Assembly (NCBI GenBank): GCA_965223305.1 | Contig: CBDCWT010000084.1 | Span: forward strand, 1-64,000 | Origin: CBDCWT01 sp965223305 | GTDB taxonomy: Bacteria > Planctomycetota > Planctomycetia > Pirellulales > Pirellulaceae | Direction: 5' to 3' | DNA: 64,000 nt | Shown: positions 26,374-34,835 of the stretch, piece by piece | Position numbering within the stretch: the first letter of the stretch is position 1 | How the letters are laid out: every line of letters starts with the position of its first letter | Made by a program: the position numbers and the translations under genes | Notes under the pieces: model-generated | Told to the model about the DNA's origin: nothing | What the model saw: only the letters and a program-made list of their open reading frames with translations | The model's database searches: none

Positions 26374-27271
26374 TCAATCCAGCTCATATCCGGCTGCAGC
26401 CAGCGCGGTCTGGATGGTCCGAAAATCCGATCTGAGCGTACTCCAGCGGCGGCGCCTGCGCAGGGTCTTGCTCGGCTTCGACCACGAACCAGCCTGTGTA
26501 GCCGATGTCGGCAACTCCTCGTACGACCGCGTCGTAGTCGAGCATCCCGTCTCCAGGCACGGTGTAGACGCCCTTAAGCACAGCGTCCAGGAAGGACTCC
26601 TGGTCCCGATCCAGCGCCACCAGCACATCATGGCGGACGTCCTTGGTGTGTACGTGATTGATGCGCCGACCGTGCCGCTTGAGCACGGCGAGAGGGTCTG
26701 CTCCAGCGAAAACCAGATGGCCTGTGTCGTAGAGCAGTCCGACCTCCTCGCCCGTCGCTTCCATCAGCTGGTCGATCTCCTCTTCCGTTTCGATGACCGT
26801 TCCCATGTGGTGATGAAACGACAGCGGTACACCTTCCGCAGCACAAAACGCGGCGAACTCTGTTAGCCGCTCGCCATAGGAGCGAATCTGGTCGATCGAT
26901 AGCCGCCGCCGTCTTGCCAAGGGAACGTCTTGGCGGTTCTGAATCGTCCCGGCGGTCTCGCCGTAGACGAGCACTGTCGCGCCCAGCTCGTGGAATAGAC
27001 GCAGCTGCGCCGCGACCTGCCGCCGCTCAGCATGGAGATCGTTGTTCAACAGCGTTCCCGAGTACCAGCCGGAGACAAGCTGCAGGTTGAATTCTTTCAA
27101 TAGCGGTCCCAGTTCGGCGCTGGTGCGTGGGAACTTGCCTCCCGTCTCCACGCCGCTGAAGCCTGCCTGCCGCGCTTCGCGCAGGCAGACCTCCAAAGGT
27201 GTATCTCCACCCAGCTCGGGAAGATCGTCGTTGCTCCATGCAATGGGTGCAATCCCTAGTTTGGCCTTCAT
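26374..27271 (-). CDS. iolE: Inosose-dehydratase-like (IolE-type) TIM-barrel protein with C-terminal frameshift
   Basis: About 298 residues once one base is corrected. The AP-endonuclease-2-type TIM barrel is plain: GIAPIAWSNDDLPELGG (the typical IolE start), AGFSGVETGGKFP, FHHHMGTVIETEEE, LLYDTGHLVFAG, INHVHTKDVR and VPGDGMLDYDAVV. Metal ligands (Glu, Asp, His) lie in these loops. IolE dehydrates scyllo-inosose in myo-inositol catabolism. As sequenced, the frame leaves the conserved end at about 26440 and stops at 26384 with SDHPDRAGCSRI. The +1 frame gives FRTIQTALAAAGYELD and stops at 26374, which is the normal end. The extra base is in the run of four A at about 26439-26442 (TTTT on the coding strand). 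It is divergent from the five-heme protein gene, with 78 bp between. Confidence 0.75.
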
Positions 27272-27349
27272 GGTTGATTCCTCGACTACACTGGATCGAA
27301 CCGCAGCAAGGCGTTAAAACGATGCAACGGTCACGCCACGGAGCCACCA

Positions 27350-30300
27350 ATGACGCGTTCAACTGCGCTAATCGCGTTCCTATTCTTGCCTGCTTCCTCG
27401 CTGGGGCAAACTCTGCCGGCGGACGACAGTCAGCAAGCGTGGTTGCGCACCCCCAAGCAGATCCCGTTTCAAAATGACAGTCAATGGGAGGACAACCGGT
27501 GGCAGGCGGCAGACGTCGGCCCTTTTGTGACGGCATCGATCGAATCATCCGCCGGAATAACGCTCAAAGGGATCGCGATTCGCGTCGGCGATCATCAGCA
27601 GGCAGCCGTTTGTTTTGATACTGCGAGGCTGCGGATCAGCGCAGCTTGGCAGGGTGAGTTCGTTCAGTTCGGACCGCGGCGATTCGGTTTGGTGGAGCGC
27701 CCGCGCGTGGGCGGCAAACTCGTCTTTGCGACACCGAAGATTGCCGGCTGGGCTAACGACGGACGATTCGTACCGGAACCCGATGAAATCACCCTGACTT
27801 CGGTCGAGCAAGGATATGTGGCCCCGGGCAGTAGCGTCGTCCACCTACCGAAAGACTGGGCTCACTACCGGGGACTGTATTTGAGTGGCAAACGCGTTGT
27901 GTTGTCCTACACAGTCGCCGACGCCGAGGTCCTTGAATCTCCATGGCATGTCCAATCCGGGGACCATGGCGCCTTCATCCGTTCGCTGGAAATCGGTCCA
28001 ACCAGCAGGACCCTGCAGATGTGGGTCGCAGACCAGGAGTCCGAAGTGCGAGTTATTGGTGACGATTCGATACAGCTGACGAAACAAGACGACGGAACTC
28101 CGATCTTGGTCATCGGTCCGCATCAGGAAATCGTTCGTATCAAGTTGTTGATCGCGCGCCGCGGAATGACTGACGACGTACTACGCGCGCTTCGCGAAGA
28201 AGCAGGTGATCCCGAAAACCTTTCTCAGCTGGTCGCAGGAGACACCGGTCGCTGGCCCGAAGTGCTTCGAACGCAGGGCACGACGACCGAGACAGAGAGT
28301 GCTTATGTCATCGATACGTTGACGCTTCCGTTCGAGAACCCGTACCGGTCATTGCTGTTTAGCTCGGGGCACGACTTCTTTTCCGATGGTGCGGCCGCCC
28401 TGTGCACCATACATGGTGATGTCTGGGTCGTGACGGGAATCGACCGGCATTTGAAAGAGCTCCGCTGGAGGCGATATGCCACAGGCTTGTTTCAACCGCT
28501 GGGACTTAGAATCGTAGGTGACAAGGTCTATGTTATCGGTCGCGATCAAATCACGCGTCTGCACGATCGAAACGGGGACGGAGAAGCCGATTTCTACGAG
28601 AACTTCAACAACGACCTCTTCATCAGCCCGCGCGGCCACGACTTCGTGACCTGTCTCGATACCGACCCAGCCGGCAACTTCTACTTTATTCACGCCAAGA
28701 CAGGCGTCATGCGCGTGTCCGCCGATGGAACGAGCCTGACACGCGTCGCCGATGGATTTCGCAATCCCAATGGGATGGCCGTTGGGCCAAATGGCGTCAT
28801 TACGGCGTCCCCGCAACAGGGGCAGTGGACCCCGGAGTCAAGTTTGATCGTCGTCCGGCAAGATGGCTACTACGGATACGGTGGGCCCAGGATTTCCAGC
28901 GATCGCCCGGCAGGTTGGGATTCGCCTATGTGCTTTATCCCCCGGTCGATGGACAACAGCGGGGGCGCGCAGGTTTGGGTAGAGGGCGACCGCTGGGGTC
29001 CCCTGGGCGGACGGCTGCTTCAACTTTCTTACGGCCAATGCCGGATCTTACTAGCGCTGACGGAAAACGTGCGAGGTGTCTATCAAGGAGGCACGATCAA
29101 GTTGCCGACCGCTCCAGCAGACTTCGAGTCCGGCATCATGCGGGGCCGCTTTAATCCACACGACGGCCAGCTCTACGTGAGCGGTTTGAGGGGTTGGCAG
29201 TCGCGGGCCATTCGCGACGGCTGTTTCCAGCGCCTGCGGTACACCGGCCGACCCTTGCATCTCCCGATTCGAGTCAAGACCTACGAGAACGGCATTAAGC
29301 TCACCTTCACCGAGTCGCTCGACCCTGACTTTGCACAAAACCCTGATAAATACTTCGCCCAGCAATGGAACTACCGTTGGTCCAAGGAATACGGGTCCCC
29401 CGACTATTCCGTCAAGAATCCAGCTCAGTTGGGCCGCGACGAAGTGGTGGTAGAGTCCGCCACACTCATGGACGACGGTCACGCCGTGTTCCTCGAAATG
29501 CCGGGTAGGCAACCAGTCATGCAGCTAAGCATTACTTGGTTGCTCAGATCGGCAGCGGGTGTTCGGTTTCGCGGGCAGTATGCGCACACGATCAATGTCG
29601 AACCCAGTGAGTCCATCGTGGAGGCTGAGATCGTCCGCCGGCAGAGAGTGCGGCGCATCGACGCGGAGTTGGAACGGCGTTTGGAACCCGGAGTGCTGCT
29701 TCGCTTCAAGTCGATTGGAACAGGTGAAGTCGACACCCGCGTCGCGCGGCTGGTGGCGCTGCATCAACCGATGGATGAGGCCGCTACGCCTTTCCTACCT
29801 GCCGGTCCGTTCTCTCTTGAGTTCACGGGAACGATCAGCACGCCGTTGAGTGGCTATTACGATTTCAAGATTGATGGGAGTGGTTCGGCGCGGCTGTCTG
29901 TGAATCGCGAACAGATCGTCGATTCGTCGCGTCGTCCTGAGACCGCAGAGTCGATTGTGTTGCACAAGGGCCATAACCGGATTCGGCTTCACTACACGAG
30001 TCCAGACGAAGGCACGGCGCGGCTGCGACTGTTGTGGAAGGGACACGATTTCGATTGGGAGCCAGTACCGCCCACCGTTTTCTTCCATGACAGCGGAGAC
30101 GCGGAACTGAGAGAAGCCCAGCAGCGCCGAGATGGTCGACGGCTGTTTGCCGAACACCGCTGCGCTGCTTGCCACCGTGTGGAGAGCAGCCAGTCGACGA
30201 TGTTCGAGCTGACGTTGGCAGCGCCCGACCTGGCGAGGGCGGGTGACCGATTGGATGCCGAGTGGCTTCAGGAGTGGCTGGTGTCACCCCGGTCGTTGCG

Positions 30301-31633
30301 GCCAAGTGCACACATGCCGGCTGTGTTGGGTTCTGGCAACGCCGCTGCCCGTGACGCGGCCGACATCACGGCTTACTTGATGAGCCGGCGTGGTCCAACA
30401 TCGCCACCGTCTGCTGGTGATGTGGAAGTAGAAGCGCAGGAGCAGTTTCCAGACGGCGGCTCGCTCTTCGAGAGCTTGGGGTGCATCAGCTGCCACCACT
30501 TTGAAACGCCCCAAACGGACGACCGCTTCGACCGGCGATCGCTTCACGATGCAGATGCCAAGTATCGAAAAGGAGCACTTGCCAAGTTCTTGCAAGCGCC
30601 AGCGGCCCATCACGTGGCGTCCAGAATGCCGGATTTTTCCCTCAGCGGAGCTGAGGCCGCTGCGTTGGCTGCGTATGTTCGCAGTCGTACGAAGCGGGGT
30701 CGAGACGATGCCGATAGGGCGCCGGAAGGTGACGCTTCCCGGGGCGAGGCGTTGTTCGGGCAGCGAGGTTGCCGGCAGTGTCACACAGCTGGAGACCAGC
30801 TTGTGCTTAAGCCGGCGCAGTTGGATTGGGGCCGCGCCGCGGCGAGGCGTAGTTGTCTTGCCGCCGTTCCCTCGACCGAGAGTGGCGTACCGCATTTCGC
30901 CTTTACAGAGGAGCAACGGCGCGCACTCGAGGCCTTTCTGAAGCGGGACTTGGCTTCATTGCAACAGAGCAACCCAGTGGAGACATCAGCGCGCCTCGTC
31001 GAGGCCTTGAGGTGCGCGAATTGCCACGACCGCGATCAACGCCGATCGCAGCGCGATGCGGTGGTCGCTGAGGAAGGGAGCGGCCAGCTGCCTGAACCGG
31101 TGCCTGCTTTGACCTGGTCCGGGGAGCTATTCCAACCAACCTGGACTGAGATGTTGTTAGCAGGCGGCCTGCGACACAAGCCTCGCCCTTGGCTTGCCGC
31201 GAGAATGCCGGCGTTCCCGGCCTACGCGCAGGCACTGGCACACGGGTTGTCGGTCGAACACGGCATCGACCAGGCGGAGCAAACCTCTTCCTCATTCACG
31301 CCAGAATTAGCGACGATCGGCGAACAGCTTTCCCGGCAGACCGGGCTGGATTGCCGCCAATGTCACGCGATTGGCAAGCAACAGCCACGGGGCGATAAGG
31401 ACACGCAACTCAGCGAGGGGATCAATTTCAGCTACATTCGCCGGCGGCTGCGGCGTGAACCCTATCAGCGTCTGATGCTGAATCCGCAGCGTTTCGATGT
31501 CAACTCGAAGATGATCCGTCTCTCGGAAGACGGGCGCAGCACCAAGCTGAGGAACTACTTCAGCGGCAGCGCCCATCAGCAGTTCGACGCTTTGTGGCAT
31601 TACATGCAGAGCTTACCCCCCGAGTCGGACTAA
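27350..31633 (+). CDS. Secreted multiheme protein: DUF6797-like, beta-propeller, PA14-like and five CxxCH sites
   Basis: 1,427 residues. The ATG follows GGAGCCACCA and a signal peptide ends near SSLGQT. The N-terminal 280 residues resemble a planctomycete/verrucomicrobial DUF6797-type region (recalled, not searched). Residues about 300-640 form an NHL/sorbosone-dehydrogenase-like propeller (HDRNGDGEADFYENFNND, GFRNPNGMAVGPNG). About 815-910 is PA14-like (TGTISTPLSGYYDFKIDGSG, LHKGHNRIRLHYTS). Five heme-binding motifs follow: CAACH (about 938), CISCH (1045), CRQCH (1141), CANCH (1222) and CRQCH (1337). Candidate Met ligands, such as RMPDFSLSG, lie between. The protein is probably a periplasmic dehydrogenase passing electrons along its own cytochrome domains. 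The substrate may be a sugar. Its divergent neighbour is an inositol-pathway-type gene. Confidence 0.85.
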   Translation: MTRSTALIAFLFLPASSLGQTLPADDSQQAWLRTPKQIPFQNDSQWEDNRWQAADVGPFVTASIESSAGITLKGIAIRVGDHQQAAVCFDTARLRISAAWQGEFVQFGPRRFGLVERPRVGGKLVFATPKIAGWANDGRFVPEPDEITLTSVEQGYVAPGSSVVHLPKDWAHYRGLYLSGKRVVLSYTVADAEVLESPWHVQSGDHGAFIRSLEIGPTSRTLQMWVADQESEVRVIGDDSIQLTKQDDGTPILVIGPHQEIVRIKLLIARRGMTDDVLRALREEAGDPENLSQLVAGDTGRWPEVLRTQGTTTETESAYVIDTLTLPFENPYRSLLFSSGHDFFSDGAAALCTIHGDVWVVTGIDRHLKELRWRRYATGLFQPLGLRIVGDKVYVIGRDQITRLHDRNGDGEADFYENFNNDLFISPRGHDFVTCLDTDPAGNFYFIHAKTGVMRVSADGTSLTRVADGFRNPNGMAVGPNGVITASPQQGQWTPESSLIVVRQDGYYGYGGPRISSDRPAGWDSPMCFIPRSMDNSGGAQVWVEGDRWGPLGGRLLQLSYGQCRILLALTENVRGVYQGGTIKLPTAPADFESGIMRGRFNPHDGQLYVSGLRGWQSRAIRDGCFQRLRYTGRPLHLPIRVKTYENGIKLTFTESLDPDFAQNPDKYFAQQWNYRWSKEYGSPDYSVKNPAQLGRDEVVVESATLMDDGHAVFLEMPGRQPVMQLSITWLLRSAAGVRFRGQYAHTINVEPSESIVEAEIVRRQRVRRIDAELERRLEPGVLLRFKSIGTGEVDTRVARLVALHQPMDEAATPFLPAGPFSLEFTGTISTPLSGYYDFKIDGSGSARLSVNREQIVDSSRRPETAESIVLHKGHNRIRLHYTSPDEGTARLRLLWKGHDFDWEPVPPTVFFHDSGDAELREAQQRRDGRRLFAEHRCAACHRVESSQSTMFELTLAAPDLARAGDRLDAEWLQEWLVSPRSLRPSAHMPAVLGSGNAAARDAADITAYLMSRRGPTSPPSAGDVEVEAQEQFPDGGSLFESLGCISCHHFETPQTDDRFDRRSLHDADAKYRKGALAKFLQAPAAHHVASRMPDFSLSGAEAAALAAYVRSRTKRGRDDADRAPEGDASRGEALFGQRGCRQCHTAGDQLVLKPAQLDWGRAAARRSCLAAVPSTESGVPHFAFTEEQRRALEAFLKRDLASLQQSNPVETSARLVEALRCANCHDRDQRRSQRDAVVAEEGSGQLPEPVPALTWSGELFQPTWTEMLLAGGLRHKPRPWLAARMPAFPAYAQALAHGLSVEHGIDQAEQTSSSFTPELATIGEQLSRQTGLDCRQCHAIGKQQPRGDKDTQLSEGINFSYIRRRLRREPYQRLMLNPQRFDVNSKMIRLSEDGRSTKLRNYFSGSAHQQFDALWHYMQSLPPESD

Positions 31634-31744
31634 ACCAACGAGTTTGATCTTGGGACAACAGATCAGCGTGTATGCTGCAGCATCGGGTTTACTGTGAACC
31701 CTCGGCCAATGCCCGGTGTCCCAGAATCACGCCCAATCATTTAG

Positions 31745-31919
31745 CCCGGATTATTCATGAAGATCGTCGCGAGAGGTTGTAAGCACGTTCGTGGCAAGGA
31801 AGGCGAGCAATTCTTCCGCAGGCGTATTAGAAGCAATACGTCGAGGGAGAATTGTAAAGCATGACGAAGCCACGGATGGACTTACGACCTCGCAGCAGAT
31901 CGCTCATGAATAATTCGGG
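31745..31919. mobile_element. MITE copy B (175 bp), TTAG target duplication
   Basis: It begins CCCGGATTATTCATGA and ends TCATGAATAATTCGGG, with TTAG at 31741-31744 and 31920-31923. It differs from copy A by one inserted base in the central hairpin loop and a few substitutions. It ends 23 bp before the first start codon of the EamA gene. Confidence 0.85.
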
Positions 31920-31942
31920 TTAGCAGGAATCACTAACCGCCT

Positions 31943-32890
31943 TTGAGCGTGACCACCAACGTCCACGATGAAAATCCTGCCTTTTGGCCGGACGCCTCCC
32001 TCTTAGGCGTAGCAGCCATTTGGGGTATCAACATCCCGCTCATGAAGACCGGCCTGGAACAGGTCGATGTCTACGTTTTCAACGCGCTGCGGCTGACGAT
32101 TTCGGCAACCGTGCTGGTCTGGTTTGCCTGGCGCCAGCACCGGCAGGGGCGCTCGCCACCGCTAGCTGGCCACTACAAACAGCTGCTGATCTATGGACTG
32201 GCGATCGCCGTTTTCTATCAACTGCTTTTCTTGCTCGGCATCGCGCGCACGACTGCTGGCAACACCGCGCTGATCATCGCCACGACTCCTATTTGGACGG
32301 CGTTGCTGGCGCGCCTGTTCATCGCTGAGAGACTGCGGGCGGTGGCCTGGTGCGGCTTGTTTGTGGCCTTGATTGGCACGGCGATCGTGGCGTTTCAAAA
32401 GGGCGATGTTACGGCGGGTCGAGAGCACTTGTTGGGAAATCTGATGGTGCTGGCAGCAGCCTTGCTGTGGGCAGGGGGGACGGTCTACAGCCGACCTTTG
32501 CTGCGACGAATTACTCCGCTGCAGCTGGCAGCCGCTGCAGCGGCCGTGGCCTTGCCGGTCCACTTGCTGCTGGCGACCGGCCGTTACGCCGAGAGTATGC
32601 CGGCCTTGCGGTCTGGCAGCCTGTGGCTGATCCTGCTCTATGGAGGCGTTCTATCATCGGGGCTTTCTCAGCCGATGTGGAGTTTCGGAGTCCGGCACGC
32701 GGGTGCCGCGCACGCCGCGGTGATCCAGAACCTGATTCCCCTGGTTGCGATCGCGGTCGCTTGGGTCAGCCGGGGTGAGACCCCGACTACCGCGCAGCTG
32801 GTCGGCGGCGCTTTGATCTTGAGCGGCCTGCTCGCGATGCGAATCAACTCGCTCCGTCAGTTCGCACCGAGTCGATCACCGCAAGATTGA
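31943..32890 (+). CDS. EamA-family (DMT) transporter
   Basis: 315 residues with ten hydrophobic helices in two EamA repeats. The first repeat starts LLGVAAIWGINIPLMKTGL and includes ARTTAGNTALIIATTPIWTALLA. The second includes GNLMVLAAALLWAGGTVYSR and HAGAAHAAVIQNLIPLVAI. Members of the drug/metabolite transporter superfamily export amino acids, metabolites or drugs, and the substrate here is unknown. The frame opens with TTG at 31943, and a GTG at 31949 is equally possible. No good ribosome-binding site remains, because a MITE inserted only 23 bp upstream, so native promoter elements may have been displaced. Confidence 0.88.
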   Translation: MSVTTNVHDENPAFWPDASLLGVAAIWGINIPLMKTGLEQVDVYVFNALRLTISATVLVWFAWRQHRQGRSPPLAGHYKQLLIYGLAIAVFYQLLFLLGIARTTAGNTALIIATTPIWTALLARLFIAERLRAVAWCGLFVALIGTAIVAFQKGDVTAGREHLLGNLMVLAAALLWAGGTVYSRPLLRRITPLQLAAAAAAVALPVHLLLATGRYAESMPALRSGSLWLILLYGGVLSSGLSQPMWSFGVRHAGAAHAAVIQNLIPLVAIAVAWVSRGETPTTAQLVGGALILSGLLAMRINSLRQFAPSRSPQD

Positions 32891-32983
32891 GCGTAAGTTT
32901 GAAGTTGCGCATTTCGCCTCAATCGTAACCCGAAGCGTGAGCGAGGGAATCACTTATGTTGGTACACCAACTCCCCTCGCTAA

Positions 32984-34696
32984 CCCGGATTATTCACGAA
33001 AGCGGGAATTCTTGAGCCTCCAAACGCATCTAAGAAGTGATGACTAAAGGACTTCTTTCAACGCTTGGAGGCTCGAAATGATTTTACACGATGTTTGGAA
33101 TGTGGAACTGGGTTTCTCGACAGAATTGCCTATCGAAATTGAACCGGTACAGGAACATCTTTCCACGGATACCGGACTGCTGTTGTTTCGGCAGTTCGAC
33201 GAAAAACTGAAGCTGACAGAGGGGTTTGCCGCTCAATTGGGTGACACTCGAACCGACCCAACTCATTCGGTGTTGGAGATGGTTCGAAGTCGCGTGTTCG
33301 GCATTGTCGCCGGCTACGAAGACCAGAATGATCATGATGCGTTACGCAGTGACGCCATCTTCAAAATGATCGCGGACCGCTTGCCGGACGATAAAGATTT
33401 GGCAAGTCAACCCACGTTGTCGCGGTTTGAAAATGCCGTCACCCCAGCTGACTTGTTGCGGTTGGAAGAGTGGTTCCTTCAACACTTCGTGGACTCCTTC
33501 GACGAGACGCCCGTCGAGATTACTTTGGACATTGACGTTTTCGACGATCCCACTCACGGTCAACAACAATTGATCTTCTACCACGGATACTACAAGCAGT
33601 ACCAATACCTAGTGCGTGCGATCACCTGTGCCGACAACGACTTGGTCGTGCTGCCAGCGCTGCTGTACGGCACGGCGGACCCGGCGCTCGGACTGGGACT
33701 TGATTTGGAACGTGTCGTCGAGGCTCTGCGTGAAAAATTTCCTGATGTTGTGATTCACGTACGGGCCGACTCGGGCTATGCCAAACCTTGGTTTTATCGG
33801 GTCTGTGAGCGGCTGAGTGTCCTCTACTCGATTGGCGTTGGCATGAATAACGTGTTGAAGCGAAACAGCGAGGAATTGCTGAAAACAGCCGTCGAAGCGT
33901 GCGAAAAGAGCGGCCAGCCGCAACGGCTCTTCACGGGCTTTGACTACCAACCCGGCACTTGGGAGCAGCCGCGGTGGGTCGTCGTCAAGTGCGAAGCCAA
34001 CTCGCAGGGGACGAACCGCCGAGCCGTTGTAACCAATCGTCCTGGAGCCCGCACGTTGCCGCACGGCGCTTATGATGAGTACAGCGAACGCGGCGAAAGC
34101 GAGAACCGCAACAAGGAGCTGAAATGTGATCTGTGCGCAGATCGGCTGAGCGATCATCGCTATATGGCGAATTGCTTCCGCATGTTTCTGCACTGCGCGG
34201 CCAACAACCTGCTGGTGCAGATGCGTCGACGAATCGCCTCGCCGCCACTGGAACCGACGGTCAAAGTGTTGTCGGAGCAAGGATCGGACCCGTTGCAAGT
34301 GACACATGAAATTCCGGCTGAAGCGTCCACGGGTCGCACGCGTCGCGGCCAGTTCAATCGCCGCCGCCAAGCCGATCCTTTGGGTGAAGGCCATGCGAAC
34401 ACTTGGCGGATGATGCTGATCAAAGTAGCCTCACGCATGAAGATCACCGCACGTCGCGTGCGTGTATTTCTTTCAGGCTCCTGGCCATATCTGCCCTTCT
34501 TCCGCACCGTGGCTCAAGCCTTGGCTCCTGGCACGTAGCCGCCCGCCCTTGTCCGTCTCCCTCGTCAAATCTTCACCGTCACCTGCCCTCGCAAGGGGGG
34601 AAAGGGGGAACTCTGCCCGTTGGCGGTCGCGAACCTACATCAAAAGCTCAACCACATATCTCTGCCCAATCTTCAACCCCTCGTGAATAATCCGGG
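32984..34696 (+). mobile_element. Complete IS1380-family insertion sequence (1713 bp)
   Basis: The perfect terminal inverted repeat CCCGGATTATTCACGA starts at 32984 and its complement TCGTGAATAATCCGGG ends at 34696. CTAA stands at 32980-32983 and 34697-34700, a 4-bp target duplication. The length, the single transposase gene and the short duplication fit the IS1380 family. The element looks intact and recently inserted. Confidence 0.9.
33078..34538 (+). CDS. IS1380-family transposase
   Basis: 486 residues, with the ATG behind TTGGAGG. The DDE catalytic core can be read in the order typical of IS1380: TLDIDVFDDPTHGQQQ (first Asp), VIHVRADSGYAKPWFY (second Asp), and DEYSERGESENRNKELK (the Glu region), followed by HRYMANCFRMFLHCAANNLL. 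It performs cut-and-paste transposition at the terminal repeats of the element. Reading frame, start and ends are intact, so it may be active. It is also the likely source of transposase for the four MITEs sharing its termini. Confidence 0.95.
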   Translation: MILHDVWNVELGFSTELPIEIEPVQEHLSTDTGLLLFRQFDEKLKLTEGFAAQLGDTRTDPTHSVLEMVRSRVFGIVAGYEDQNDHDALRSDAIFKMIADRLPDDKDLASQPTLSRFENAVTPADLLRLEEWFLQHFVDSFDETPVEITLDIDVFDDPTHGQQQLIFYHGYYKQYQYLVRAITCADNDLVVLPALLYGTADPALGLGLDLERVVEALREKFPDVVIHVRADSGYAKPWFYRVCERLSVLYSIGVGMNNVLKRNSEELLKTAVEACEKSGQPQRLFTGFDYQPGTWEQPRWVVVKCEANSQGTNRRAVVTNRPGARTLPHGAYDEYSERGESENRNKELKCDLCADRLSDHRYMANCFRMFLHCAANNLLVQMRRRIASPPLEPTVKVLSEQGSDPLQVTHEIPAEASTGRTRRGQFNRRRQADPLGEGHANTWRMMLIKVASRMKITARRVRVFLSGSWPYLPFFRTVAQALAPGT

Positions 34697-34835
34697 CTAA
34701 CGCTTCGGGTTACGAAAAACGCGACGAATTCGACTGGCGTTCAACTCCGATTCGGAGCCAGTTCTTCCACTCTGGCTCCATCTTGTCAAACTGCAACTAC
34801 AACTCTTCGTAGAGCGTCCAAGAGGAAGTCAAGCG

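Larger units (their letters stand above)
32925..34713. repeat. Intergenic palindrome split by the IS1380-family insertion
   Basis: The left arm GTAACCCGAAGCGTGAGCGA (32925) pairs with CGCTTCGGGTTAC at 34701-34713. The arms are contiguous once 32984-34696 and one CTAA are removed. Confidence 0.75.

Noticed and set aside
33609..34394. Minus-strand open frame of 261 codons inside the transposase gene
   Set aside because: Antisense to a well-supported transposase with DDE motifs. No own signature.
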